A DNA stretch of 64,000 bases. Source: Pictodentalium vernedei. Its lineage: Eukaryota; Mollusca; Scaphopoda; Dentaliida; Dentaliidae. The notes beneath the pieces were generated by a model that saw only the letters and a list, made by a program, of their open reading frames with translations, made no database searches and was not told the origin of the DNA. The stretch spans positions 390,144,674-390,208,673 of the forward strand of contig CM062289.1 in NCBI GenBank assembly GCA_031216915.1, read 5' to 3'. Positions 53,170 through 63,396 of this stretch are shown one piece after another. The first letter of the stretch is position 1, and each line of letters begins with the position of its first letter. A program made the translations under genes and the position numbers.

Positions 53170-53371
53170 AGAATGATATTTGGCGCCAATTTCGGGACGA
53201 CTGCGTCACTGCGCATGCGCAGTAGAGTCGTACTATGGAGGTCCTTTAGGACATTATTTCTTTTTGTTTTGGATGCAAATTTTGGGGATTGGGGGGCAAA
53301 ATTTGTGTTTGGCCCTGGTTTTTGTGGAGTTAGCACCAGCTAAGTCTGGGTCATTGGTACAGTATAAAAAT
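53170..53371. repeat. Right (5') ITR of copy C
   Basis: Identical in reverse complement to the left ITR. Ends AGTATAAAAAT before D2 sequence ATATGCC. In sense orientation this would be the 5' end, where the promoter is expected. Confidence 0.93.
53208..53223. promoter_or_regulatory. NRF-1-like palindrome in right (5') ITR of copy C
   Basis: ACTGCGCATGCGCAGT, perfect. With TTTGGCGCC at about 53180-53189 it forms a compact CpG-containing block conserved in the ITRs of A, B, D1, D2 and the solo end. Confidence 0.55.
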
Positions 53372-53891
53372 ATATGCCAAAAGCATGGGAGAATAGCAAG
53401 GGGGGACTTAAAGGAAAGGGAGAGAGGAAAACACTGAACAAGCAGTGTAACTTTATAGCAAGAATGACCACAACAGGCCGTTGCCTCGAAAATAGGTAAC
53501 TTAACACAATTTCATTAAAAAATTTTAAGTTACAGCCCTGATTATTTTCTGTCACTCATTTTTCCTCTCCTCCTTCTATATCCTCCTTAGAACCACCATT
53601 TCTCTAATATTTATGTGTCTGGCATCATTTAAACTAAGATTTACAAGCACAAAGATCAGTCAGATGTTAACTGATGAAGGGCCAAACAAAGAATGATTAA
53701 TGGCGCCAATTTCGGGACGTCCTTGATACTGCGCATGCGCAGTAGAGGCGAAGTATGGAGGGCCATTCAGGACATGATTTCTTTGGTTTTAGATGCAAAT
53801 TTTGGGGATTGGGGGGCAAAATTTGTGTTTGGCCCTAGATTTTTAAGAGTTAGCGCCAGCTATGTCTGGGTCATTGGTACAGTATAAAAAT
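53372..53891 (-). mobile_element. 5' leader remainder and right ITR of D2
   Basis: Continuation of D2 after copy C. The ITR is 53689-53891 with ACTGCGCATGCGCAGT at 53728-53743. It ends AGTATAAAAAT followed by ACAGAAATTC. Confidence 0.9.
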
Positions 53892-54504
53892 ACAGAAATT
53901 CTGCCCTCAACAGAATGGAGAAATCCTATCCATACAGCCCTTCATTGACACCTAACTCCAATAATAATAATAATATCCAAAAGGATAACATAAATTTATC
54001 AACCAAAAAAGTTTATGTCCAAACCGCACGGTACGCAAAAATCCCGTGCAAACAAGGAGAATATATAAAATACAATGAAAATGTGGTTGAAAATAATAAC
54101 GAGAATATATAAAACACAGTCCTGTTATTATACGATCCTCAGATCCGTAATTCCAGTCACAGGTAACCATTATCAACAAGATGAATTATCACTATTTCTT
54201 GAAGCAAATATGGACGTCTCGCCACATGGACGGACGAAAAAAGAATGATTCATTAGTTACTGCCTGCGCACTAGATGCTGGAAGCCGTGGATTTGTACTA
54301 AGAGAAGAGCATCCCCTACTGGGTGTGCGCGGCGCTCGATCCAGTTTGGGCTTATTTTTTATTGGTGCTTTTGCACCACTTTTCTTTCCCAAATCGCTTG
54401 GGAAAGATCCAAATAGAGAGTATATTTTCCGAGTTAGGGTCTTCCACTGTAATGCAAGCCTGTAGTAACCAATTGTAAGGTAGGTTGATAAGAAATGGTC
54501 ATTC
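53892..54504. other. Unassigned sequence
   Basis: Contains open frames of 65-95 codons on both strands (for example plus 54181-54465 and minus 54192-54392), none with a recognisable motif. The stretch 54225-54420 is richer in CpG than its surroundings. It could be an unrecognised exon or a first exon/promoter of the minus-strand gene; I cannot support either. Confidence 0.4.
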
Positions 54505-54753
54505 TTAACCCTTTACCGATTGTGGGTAGCAGTCGATACTTGCAAAATAAATTCATGAATTTTTCTAAACATTTTCAATTTTTGTCTCAAAAACATAGCT
54601 TATGACCCCTCATTTGAACGATCTCATTCCAATGAGGGGTCATACATTTGTAAGATATGTTTTTGAGACAAAAATTGAAAACATAATAAATTTAATTGGA
54701 GATTTTTGTATATAGCCCTAGTCGGTTTTGTTTGTTACGTTGGGTAAAGGGTT
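54505..54753. mobile_element. Palindromic MITE, full-length copy
   Basis: Ends TTAACCCTTTACCG and GGGTAAAGGGTT. The arms CAATTTTTGTCTCAAAAACA and reverse-complementary TGTTTTTGAGACAAAAATTG flank a core TGACCCCTCATTTGAACGAT. It gives the uninterrupted form of the MITE split by copy A. Confidence 0.85.
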
Positions 54754-54794
54754 CATGCTGTAAATCATCAGCGGTATGGCAGTTATTCAGATAT

Positions 54795-54990
54795 CTATTT
54801 GGACCAATGATTAATCAATTAACCAAGGTTAATCCACGTGATTAATCAATCAAGAAAAACCCTTAACCATTTCAGCTCTGGTTATGCTACCCTGCTGTGC
54901 AGGATAGCATCACCAAATTCACCCTGTGGGGACCTCATTTTGCAGATGACAGTCTGCTTATTTCCTGGCTTGCTGTTACTGATGCCCTAT
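54795..54990. repeat. Fragments of two other dispersed repeats
   Basis: 54798-54890 is an inverted match to 6811-6881 (AACCCTTAACCATTTCAGCT). 54888-54985 matches part of the unit of the TIR element 21082-21743 (GCTACCCTGCTGTGCAGGAT...CACCAAATTCACCCTGTGGG). Confidence 0.65.
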
Positions 54991-55216
54991 AGGCTATAAA
55001 CAATGAGCCTTCATGTAAGTATGTCTTGAAGGAGAGAAAAAAAACATTTATATGCAGATGTGAACTTACGGGTTTTTTTGTTAACCGATTGGCAGAGTTG
55101 TTCAATTTTGTTCTGTAAAATCTCAGAAGAAAAAGATCTTCAGGGAATAAGTGTGGTTTCCAAAGCAATTTTGGCCAAACTTCTTAACAACTTTTGTAAT
55201 TCATTAAAAACAGTAT

Positions 55217-55827
55217 GAAAACAAGATGCCCCATGGGGGTCTGAGGCATTCACCTGGTCAAAGTTGTTTAAAGAAGGATTTAATTAGCATCTATAGCTAG
55301 TCAACACTACAGAGGAATGAAGTTATTTAATTATTTATAACTCTGTTGTCCATGTTAGTTGATTTTTTTTTTCCAGTATTTGAATGCTACCATAGAAATA
55401 ATGACCAGATTTCCTTTAATGGAAAACTAGGAATCCCAAATATCAACCTGTGGACTTAACTTTAACAAACTTGAATCTGAGCCCTTCCCCTCCATGCCCT
55501 GGATGCCATATACAAAGTATCGATAGATTCTGTTGGTGGATCTGAAGAAGAAGATTTTTTTAAAGATTATTCATCACATCACATGGAGCCCAAATATGAA
55601 TCCAGGGGCTTAATTTGAACAAACTTGAATCTGATACTTCATATATAACACTCTTGAGCCTGGCAAGACTGTTATATATGAAGTATCAAAACATTCTGAA
55701 TGGTGGTTCTGAAGAAGATTTCTGAGAATATTCCTCTTTTGCATCAAGTTAAAATTAGGGCTCCTGACTGGTGGTTTGAAAGAAGATTTTAAGAATATTT
55801 CCAATTCAGCAATGTGTTAAAATGTAC

Positions 55828-55858
<31 letters not shown>

Positions 55859-57267
55859 ACACACAACACAACACAAATATCAACCCAGGCACTCTGTTTG
55901 AACAAACTGAATGTGAATCCTCTTAGGATGTTGCATACCGAATATCAAGAGATTCTGATTGTATCTCAAGAAGCAGATTTTTAAGGATTATTCCTCATAT
56001 TGGACTAATTTAAAATTCAGGTTCCAATAGGGAGACCAAATATTAACTCAGGGACTTGAATTTAACAAAATTGAATCTCACTGCCCTGAGGGTGGTACAT
56101 ACCATGTATCAAAAGACTCCAACTGGTGGTTTGTGAAAAGAACATTTTTAAAGAATATTCCCCATATTGCACAAAGTAAAGATTCAGGCCCCAATAGGGA
56201 GCCCAAATATTAATCAAAGATTTGAACAAACTTGAATCTAACCCCCATAAGGGTGCTGTATACCATATATCAAAAGAATCTGACTAGTGGTTCTGGGGAT
56301 GAAGACTTTGAAAGATTATTCCTCCTCTTGGACTAAGTTAACATTTGGGCTCCAATAGGATCTCAAATATTAACCCAGGGACTTGATTTTTCCAAATTTG
56401 AATCTGATTATCATAAGAAAGGTGTTACCATATATCAAAAGATTCTGATTGGAGGTTCGTGAGAAGAAAATTAGTGAAGAATACTCCACATATTGAAGCA
56501 AGTAAAAATTTGGGCTCCTTTAGAGTGCCAAAAAATTATTCAAAGAATTTGATTGTTCAATGAACAAACTTGAATCTGCCTCCGATAAGGATGCTGTATA
56601 TCATATATCAAAAGATTCTCACTAGTGAATCTGAAAAAGAAGATACTTAAAAATTAATCCCCATATTGCACCATGTTAAAATTTGCGCTTCCATGGAGAC
56701 TGAGAGCCCAAATATTAATAGACAGACTTGATTTGAAGATACTTAAATCGGACCCCTGTAAGGATTCTGACTAGTGATTCCGGAGAAGAAGAGTTTTAAA
56801 GATCATTCCTCATATTGGACTACGTTAAAATCCTGGGTCCAACAGGGAGCCTAAATATGAACCCAGACACTTGATTTGAACAAACTCAGATGTATTCCAA
56901 ATATCAAAAGATTCTCATCAGTGGTTCTGGGGAAGAAATTTTTTAATTTTTGCAAAAATGCTAACTCAGCATTTTTTAGATCCCCCCCCCCCCCACCCCC
57001 TTCCCATGACAGAACCCATGGCAATTATTTTTTACCATTCCACTTGTCCATAGCCATATCCAGGATGTTTTTGGTACCTATATACCAGTTTGGGAACCCA
57101 AACTCGTTGTATTCGCGTATAATCTCCATACCATAGTCTACTAAAACAGTTGAAATTCAGCAAAATGATACATGACTAAATGAAACGCAAAGCTAATCAT
57201 TTGAATCACAAAGTAGAATACTGTTGCTGACTAAAAATATGCCTGAGGCAATTGCACCCAATAAAAA
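55217..57267. mobile_element. Pearl/Helentron-like element P4 with ~160-bp tandem body
   Basis: Head AACAAGATGCCCCATGGGGG...TTCACCTGGTC. The body has about ten diverged units of about 160 bp marked by GATTCTGACT(A/G)GTGG and CCCAAATATTAA (near 55527, 55693, 55948, 56115, 56275, 56440, 56605, 56763 and 56911). Poly-C plus (AC)n at 55829-55865 and poly-C near 56983. The usual GGTGAGCTAAAAC tail is not evident. Body related to P1. Confidence 0.6.
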
Positions 57268-58550
57268 CAAAAGGCCTCAAGGGGCCTTAATTGCTCACCT
57301 GACAAAGTGGTTCAAAGAACTATTTTGGATCACATTCAGTTAGTCATGGTTCATCAACACTACAGAGGAATGAAGTCATGAAATTATTCATAACTCTAGT
57401 GTCCATGTCAGATGATTATTATCCTGGGTCTTCCAGACTGCTTCCAATTCAATAAGCTGTAGACTAGCACTGCCAAATTTCCAAGGGTTGTTATGTCACT
57501 GCCCGCCGATCAAATAGAGCATGAATATTAACCCAGGGACCCAATTTGAACAAACTTAATTCTTACACACACACACCAAATATGAAAGCAATCGGAAGGT
57601 GGTTCTGAAGATTTTCACTGAAATTTCATCATATTGCACGAAGTTAAAAATTAAGGCTCAAATATTTACCCAAGGGCACAATTCGAACAAACTTGAATCT
57701 TTTTTTTTTTCGTCCCAAAATTTAACAAAACGAATAAGAAACTGAAATTTTTTTTACAAATTTTGGTCCAAAATTTCCAAGTCGGAACCAGACCCAAAAT
57801 TTTCAAGCTAAAAAATTTGTTTTTGTCTCATAATTGAACAAAACGCATAAAAAATTGATTACAAATTTTTTTTCATATTTTGGTCCAAAATTTCTAAGTC
57901 CGAACCAGACCCAAAATTTTCAACCCAGGGATCCGATTTGAACAAACTTGAATTTGACCCCCCTACAGATGATGTATACCAAATATGAAAAGATCCTGAC
58001 TGGTGGATCTGAAGAAGATTTTTAAAGAAATTTCCTTATATTGCAGTAAGTTAAAATTCAGGCTCCCATAGGGAGCCCAAATATTAACTGAGGAACTCGA
58101 TTTGAACAAACTTGAATCTGGCCTCCCTAGAGATGATGTATACCAAATATGAGAGGATTCTGACTGGTGGATCTCAAGAAGAAGATTTTTCAAGAAATTT
58201 GCTCATATTGCACTAAGTTAAAATTCAGGCTCCCTATGGGAGCCCAAATATTAACTGAGGAACTCGATTTGAACATACTTGAATCTGGCCCCCTAAGAGG
58301 TGTTATATAACAAATATCTTGCTTTGAACAAACCCAGGGTCTTGCTTTGAACAAACTTGAATCTGACCCCCTAGAGATGTTGTATACCAAATATGAAAAG
58401 ATTCTGACCACTGGATCTGAAGAAGAAGATTGTTTTGTATTTTTTGGGTGCTATCAGTTATGCCCCTTGTAGTGACCCCTGTGGGCATGGCGTGTAAAGT
58501 TTACGACGGCCGGACGACGGATAGAAAGTGATTAGTAAAGCTCCAGCTGC
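57268..58550. mobile_element. Pearl/Helentron-like element P5
   Basis: Head ACAAAAGGCCTCAAGGGGCC...GCTCACCTGAC. The first 120 bp are close to the start of P1 (CAAAGTGGTT...CATTCAGTTAG, AATGAAGTCATGAAA). The body has P1-type units (57994, 58158, 58405) and a minisatellite block at 57690-57900. Tail GGCCGGACGACGGATAGAAA then GTGATTAGTAAAGCTC, cut at about 58550 by a LINE. Confidence 0.62.
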
Positions 58551-59741
58551 TTCATAAATAATGGACGTTGTTCACAATTCTTCAGCATTGAAATGGGTGT
58601 ACGTCAAGGGGACCTGTTGTCACCTTATTTATTTATATTATGCGTGGAAATTCTCAGTGCGTCTCTAAAATTTAAAACAAATATTAATGGAATTAAGATC
58701 AACGACTCTGAATATGTCATCAACCAATATATGTACGCTGATGACAGTACCCTGTTTTTGGAGGATAGTGAAGAAACATTAAACGCAGCTTTAGAAACCC
58801 TTGTAAACTTCGCAATAATATCAGGCCTCAGTGTAAATTTTGATAAAACCCAAACCGTATGGATAGGATCTTGACAGGGTTGTGGACAAGAGTTAAATAC
58901 TGTCAAACCCATAACATGGAATCACAATGGATCTTTTACTATTCTCGGTATAACGTTTGAACTGCTAAGTAATAACTGTTTCAAAAAACATTTTTCAGAA
59001 AAAATAAATAAAATAAAAAAACTTCTAAATGACTGGTCATTTAGAAATCTTACTCTGGTTGGGAAAGTTACAGTAATTAAAATTTTGGCTATTCCAATTA
59101 TTATACAGTCACTAACCATCCTACCAGACCCGGCAGACGAATTAGTTGACGAAATTCCAAATATATTTTTCAGGTTTCTATGGTGTAATAAGAATGATAA
59201 AATTAAGCATGAAATATTAGTCAATTTAGTGGAAAATGGAGGACTTAAACTCCCTCATGTAAAAACACTCTGTCATTCATTAAAATTAATTTGGATAAAA
59301 AAAACTAATAGACCCTGAAATAATGGCCCAATGGAAAACGCTTGCTTCAGATCACTTCGAAAACTTTGTGGCAAACAACATTTGGTTCCTGACGAAAGAC
59401 GGCTTATTAAAGGTTGCGGAGCATGTTAATCCTTTTTGGAGATGTGTCATCAGTTCCTGATCAATTTTAAAAGAACCTGAGCCCACAACCCCGATCGAGA
59501 TACTTGCACAACCACTATTTTATAATAAATATATAACAATAAATAATAGGACGTTTTTCTATGCCTGCTGGTGCAGCCGAGGAATATTTTTTATAAATGA
59601 CATTGTGAATGAAAGAGGCTCTTTTATTAATTTTAATGATTTTAAACAAAAATACGATCTTGATATACCATTCACCACCTACTTTGGTGGGGTTAATGCT
59701 AAACCGGGATCATGGAAAAATAAATTAACAAATAATAAAAC
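58551..59741 (+). pseudogene. 5'-truncated L1/Tx1-like LINE fragment
   Basis: Plus-strand RT fragment: FFSIEMGVRQGDLLSPYLFI, CVEILSASLKF, then the catalytic block QYMYADDSTLFL (YADD) and VNFDKTQTVWIGS. After a TGA near 58872 the same frame continues through NCFKKHFSEKINKIKKLLND, RFLWCNKNDKIKHEIL and ENGGLKLPHV, typical of the L1-type thumb region. A frameshift near 59300 leads to a C-terminal part (LIDPEIMAQWK, NKYITINNRTFFY). It starts inside the RT domain, so it is truncated, and stops make it inactive. The 3' end is A-rich, next to the P6 head. Confidence 0.85.
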
Positions 59742-59899
59742 AAGAGGCCCCAGGGGGCCTGAGGGCACTCACCTGACATGGTAGTCTAAATATCAAACCA
59801 GGGACTTGACTTGAATAAGCTGCATACGCCCCCTCCCAAGAAAAGACTATACCAACTGGATGAAGCAATTGTGCCCACACAATACACAGGATTTTCCTT

Positions 59900-60489
59900 C
59901 TATTTTCAGTTCCTGCACTTTTACGTCTCAAAATTGAGATAACGCATAAAAAACAGATTTTTTTCCCAAACAAAATACTTTCAGCCTAAATTTTTTTCTT
60001 CTTCTTAAAACGCATAAAAAACGATATAACTAACTTTCTGGATTTTGGTCCAAAATTTTCGAAGTCCCACCCGGACCCCAAATGTTCGGTGTAAAAAAAC
60101 AAATTTTTTTTTGTCTTAAAATTGACAGAAACGCATAAAAAACAAAAAAAAAATTACGGATTTTGGTCCAAAATTTTCGAAGTCCCACCCGAAACCCAAA
60201 TTTTCGGTGTAAAAAAAAAAAAAAAATTTTGTCTTAAAATTGACAGAAACGCATAAAAAAGAAACAAAAAAAAAATTTCCGGATTTTGGTCCAAAATTTT
60301 CGAAGTCCCACCCGAAACCCAAATTTTCGGTGTAAAAAAAAAAAAAAAAATTTTGTCTTAAAATTGACAGAAACGCATAAAAAAGAAACAAAAAAAAAAT
60401 TTCCGGATTTTGGTCCAAAATTTTCTAAGTCCCACCCGGACCCCAAATTTTCAGGGGAAAAAAAAAAAATTTTTTTTGTCTTAAAATTA
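59900..60489. repeat. AT-rich minisatellite, ~117-120-bp unit (left block)
   Basis: About five units with TTTTGGTCCAAAATTTTCGA, AGTCCCACCCGAAACCC, poly-A/poly-T and TTAAAATTGACAGAAACGCA. ORFs here (FFFFLFYAF-type) arise from homopolymers. Confidence 0.85.
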
Positions 60490-60526
60490 CAGTGCCTGAT
60501 TTAGGACACTCAAATATTTATTTTTA

Positions 60527-60858
60527 TCTCGTTATATCGAGATACGATCTTGTTATAACGAGATACAATCTCGTTATAACGAGAAAACATCTCGTTATAA
60601 CGAGAAAGTATCTCGTTATAACGAGAAAGTATCTCGTTATAACGAGAAAAGATCTCGTTATAACGAGAAAAGATCTCGTTATAACGAGACAGTATCTCGC
60701 TATAACGAGAAAAGATCTCGTTATAACGAGAAAACATCTCATTATAACGAGAAAGTATCTCGTTATAACGAGAAAAGATCTCGTTATAATGAGAAAACAT
60801 CTCGTTATAATGAGAAAAGATCTTGTTATAACGAGAAAACATCTCGTTATCTCGAGAT
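60527..60858. repeat. 21-bp palindromic tandem array, left
   Basis: About 16 units of TCTCGTTATAACGAGA plus a 5-nt variable linker (AAACA, AAAGT, AAAGA). Because 21 is divisible by 3, every frame tends to stay open, which creates spurious ORFs. Confidence 0.92.
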
Positions 60859-61974
60859 AAAATCACGTGTCTCTGATGACATGAAACATATAGCCCTCAC
60901 CACCAAAACAGTTTATATATCTCGCAGGTGTTTTCAATATTCTGGATGTAATACATGGGAAAAACACCTACCCATCCCCACCCCCAAGCATCCCAACCAT
61001 GGCCGTGAAATTCCTCTCCCTCGCACATGCTGTCAACGATAATTACGATAAGCGCATATAACTCTCATACCAATAAACACAGAAAATGAGATGGAATTCA
61101 CACAAACAAATGAAACAACTATAGCGTAATAAACTCGCTGCCCCCCCCCCCTCCCCCACACCGTATGTGGAACACTTTTTCGACACACGGCACTCAAAAC
61201 ACGACTATAGCTTCAGCCCCAAAACAGTGTACATATCTTCCGCGTGTGTTTAATACTGTGGATGTTATTCACGGGAAACACTCCTACGCCTCTCCTTCCC
61301 AAAGCATCCCACCAGTGCCCGCAAAATACTTCCCCTCCCCCTCGAACATGTTGTAAAAGATAATTACGACAAGTGTATTTAACGCTCATACTAATCGAAC
61401 AAGGACAGGGACATGAGAAGGTAAAAATATTGGGAGAGGGGTATCAAGGCGGAGATCCATGCAAAAGGGGCGCCCATTGTGCTGGCAGTAGCATGATTCG
61501 AGTCGCGAAGTGGCGAGAGCACCAGATGTGGTATCCCCTTCTCGTTGGTGGGGTCCGGGGGCCCTTCCCTGGGAAAATTTTGAAAACTATGAGGGCCCAA
61601 ACTCGCATTCTCAGTGATTCTGAGGCCACTGTGACACTAACAATTCGAATTCTCTGCTCGTTTCGTAATTAGGCGCGCTTCTGAATTTATCCGCTTGGTT
61701 AACTTTCTTCGTTTGTGTTTTGTTTTGGACTGACTTCAAACATCTCCACGAGTTTAATCGGGACCATCGGTTAATAATTTTTTTTATTGAAGAGGTGGGG
61801 TGGGGGTGGTAAATACCCCCTACCGCCCCCCCTCCCCCTTACCCGGTTTTAACGCCACTGAGAAAGGATGAAAATCAGAAAATAAAATGGAATTTTCACA
61901 GACAAATTAAACAACTATAGCCTTATAAACTTACTGCCACCCCTCCCCCCCCACCCACCAACACACACAAGGAG

Positions 61975-62312
61975 AGATTTATTTATTATCGATGCTTTCA
62001 ACAGCCAGGGGCGTGTCATGTAGGGTAGTTCCCTTGGTGGAGGGAGAACCGGAGACAACCACTGAGCAGCGGCGAGCAACCGTCAAGTTCTCCAACATAC
62101 TAACCCAACAGAATTAGAGTTAGAGCGGTTGAAGGCACGTGCACCATCGACGTGCAGTACACCCTAGCACATAATGCCACCGTGACCCCGCGTCAGGCCA
62201 CGTGGACAATTGGGATTAAGTGTCTTGCCTAAAGATACAACGCGGGTCAGAATCGAACCGTCGATCTCTATGTTTCAAGCTCGATACTCTAACAAATGAG
62301 CTACCATGCTCT
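61975..62312 (-). mobile_element. tRNA-derived SINE
   Basis: Read on minus from about 62312: tRNA-like head with A box TAGCTCATTTGTTAGAG and B box GGTTCGATTC, then GGCAAGACACTTAATCCCAA, a ~250-bp body and an AATAAATAAAT-type tail. Pol III box spacing fits a tRNA. It lies in the spacer of the long-TIR element. Similar tRNA-SINEs with this post-tRNA phrase occur in many marine invertebrates. Confidence 0.75.
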
Positions 62313-63150
62313 CATAATTATATAGCATATTCCAACGAGCAGAGAATTCCAATTGGTAGTGTCCTTTTGGCCTCAGAATCACTGAGAATGCGAGTTTTGG
62401 CCCATATATTTTTCAAAATTTTCCCAGGGAAGGGCCCCCGAACCCAGCCAACAAGAAGGGGATACCACATCTGGTGCTCTCCCCCACCTCGCCACTGCGC
62501 GACACGAATCATGCTACTGTCAGCACAATGGGCGCCCCTTTTGCATGGATCTCCGCCTTGATACCCCTCTCCCAATATTTTTACCTTCTCACGACCATGT
62601 CCTTGTTCTATTAGCATGAGCGTTAAATACACTTGTCGTAATTATCTTTTACAACATGTGCGAGGGGGAGGGGAGGTATTTCGCAGGCATTGGTGGGATG
62701 CTTTGGGTAGGAGAGGGGTAGGAGTGTTTCCCGTGTATTACATCCACAGTATTAAACACAAGCGTAAGATATGTACACTGTTTTGGGGCTGAGGCTGTAG
62801 TCGTGTTTTGAGTGCCGTGTGTCGAAAAAGTGTTCCACATACGGTGCGGGGGAGGGGCGGGCAGCGAGTTTATTACGCTATAGTTGTTTCATTTGTTTTG
62901 TGTGAATTCCATCTCATTTTCTGTGTTTATTGGTATGAGAGTTATATGCGCTTATCGTAATTATCGTTGACAACATGTGCGAGGGAGAGGAGCGGTATTT
63001 CACGGGCATGGTTGGGATGCTTGGGGGTGGGGGTGGGGGTGGGTAGGTGTTTTCCCATATATTACATCCAGAATATTGAAAACACCCGCGAGATATATAA
63101 ACTGTTTTGGTGGTGGGGGCTATATGTTCCATGTCATCAGTGTCACGTGA

Positions 63151-63365
63151 TTTTATCTCGAGATAACGAGATGTTTTCTCGTTGTAACGAGATCTTTTCT
63201 CGTTATAACGAGATACTATCTCGTTATAACGAGATCTTTTCTCATTATAACGAGATACTTTCTCGTTATACGAGATGTTTTCTCATTATAACGAGATGTT
63301 TTCTCGTTATAACAAGATAGTATCTCGTTATAACGAGATGCTTTCTCGTTATAACGAGATAAAAA
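63151..63365. repeat. 21-bp palindromic tandem array, right
   Basis: About 10 units of TCTCGTTATAACGAGA with linkers (TGTTT, TCTTT, TACTA), inverted relative to the left array but shorter. The difference of about 110-120 bp accounts for most of the length difference between the two arms. Confidence 0.9.
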
Positions 63366-63396
63366 TAAATATTTGAGTGTCCTAAATCAGCCACCG

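Larger units (their letters stand above)
46247..53371 (-). mobile_element. DIRS-type retrotransposon copy C (alpha group), apparently intact
   Basis: 7,125 bp, nested in D2. All three large frames are open, the ITRs are identical, an ICR is present and there is no target-site duplication: the flanks CTCAAAA and ATATGCC rejoin to the sequence seen uninterrupted in copies A and B at this place. Gag, pol and recombinase overlap in different frames as in other DIRS elements. It is the best candidate for a mobilisation-competent master in this window. Confidence 0.96.
39842..53891 (-). mobile_element. DIRS-type element D2 (beta group, rearranged), interrupted by copy C
   Basis: Left end GTTAAAAAATTTATAG at 39842, right end AGTATAAAAAT at 53891. 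Copy C occupies 46247-53371, so D2 itself is 39842-46246 plus 53372-53891, about 6.9 kb. ITRs differ at about 6 of 190 positions. It has an ICR, a degenerate recombinase, RNase H and methyltransferase remnants, no RT domain, and a gag region with a tandem duplication. Both rearrangements are shared with D1. Beta-specific changes include CAGACATAGCTGG and CTTAAAAATCTAGGG in the ITR. Confidence 0.92.
60490..63396. mobile_element. Long-terminal-inverted-repeat element with palindromic arrays
   Basis: Left arm about 60490-61665, right arm about 62331-63396, inverted copies of each other of about 1.1-1.2 kb with a ~665-bp spacer. Ends: CAGTGCCTGATTTAGGACAC and reverse complement of CGGTGGCTGATTTAGGACAC. 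Each arm starts with an array of a 21-bp palindromic unit, followed by G/C-homopolymer-containing DNA with an internal duplication (ATAATTACGA(T/C)AAG blocks). No transposase. TA precedes the left end. A third terminus copy lies at 63865-63910. Confidence 0.85.

Noticed and set aside
54181..54465. Open frames in the CpG-richer stretch
   Set aside because: No motif or homologous family recognised on either strand; left as unassigned.
55082..55145. Possible minus-strand exon (FYRTKLNNSANRLTKKP) between CTTCTGAG and GTAAGTTC
   Set aside because: Borders look plausible, but I could not match the peptide to the missing N-terminal part of TBC1D8/9, so it is not called.
60527..60858. CRISPR-like regular array
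   Set aside because: Units are contiguous with only 5-nt linkers, the repeat is fully palindromic and the genome is eukaryotic; no spacers and no cas genes.
60492..60866. Long ORFs with YNEIFSR/VITRKDL-type repeats on both strands
   Set aside because: They come from the 21-bp palindromic array, whose period is divisible by 3 and lacks stops; no protein evidence. The same holds for the ORFs at 62967-63320.
62240..62312. tRNA gene
   Set aside because: A and B boxes are present on the minus strand, but the sequence continues into a SINE body and the cloverleaf is imperfect, so it is the SINE head.
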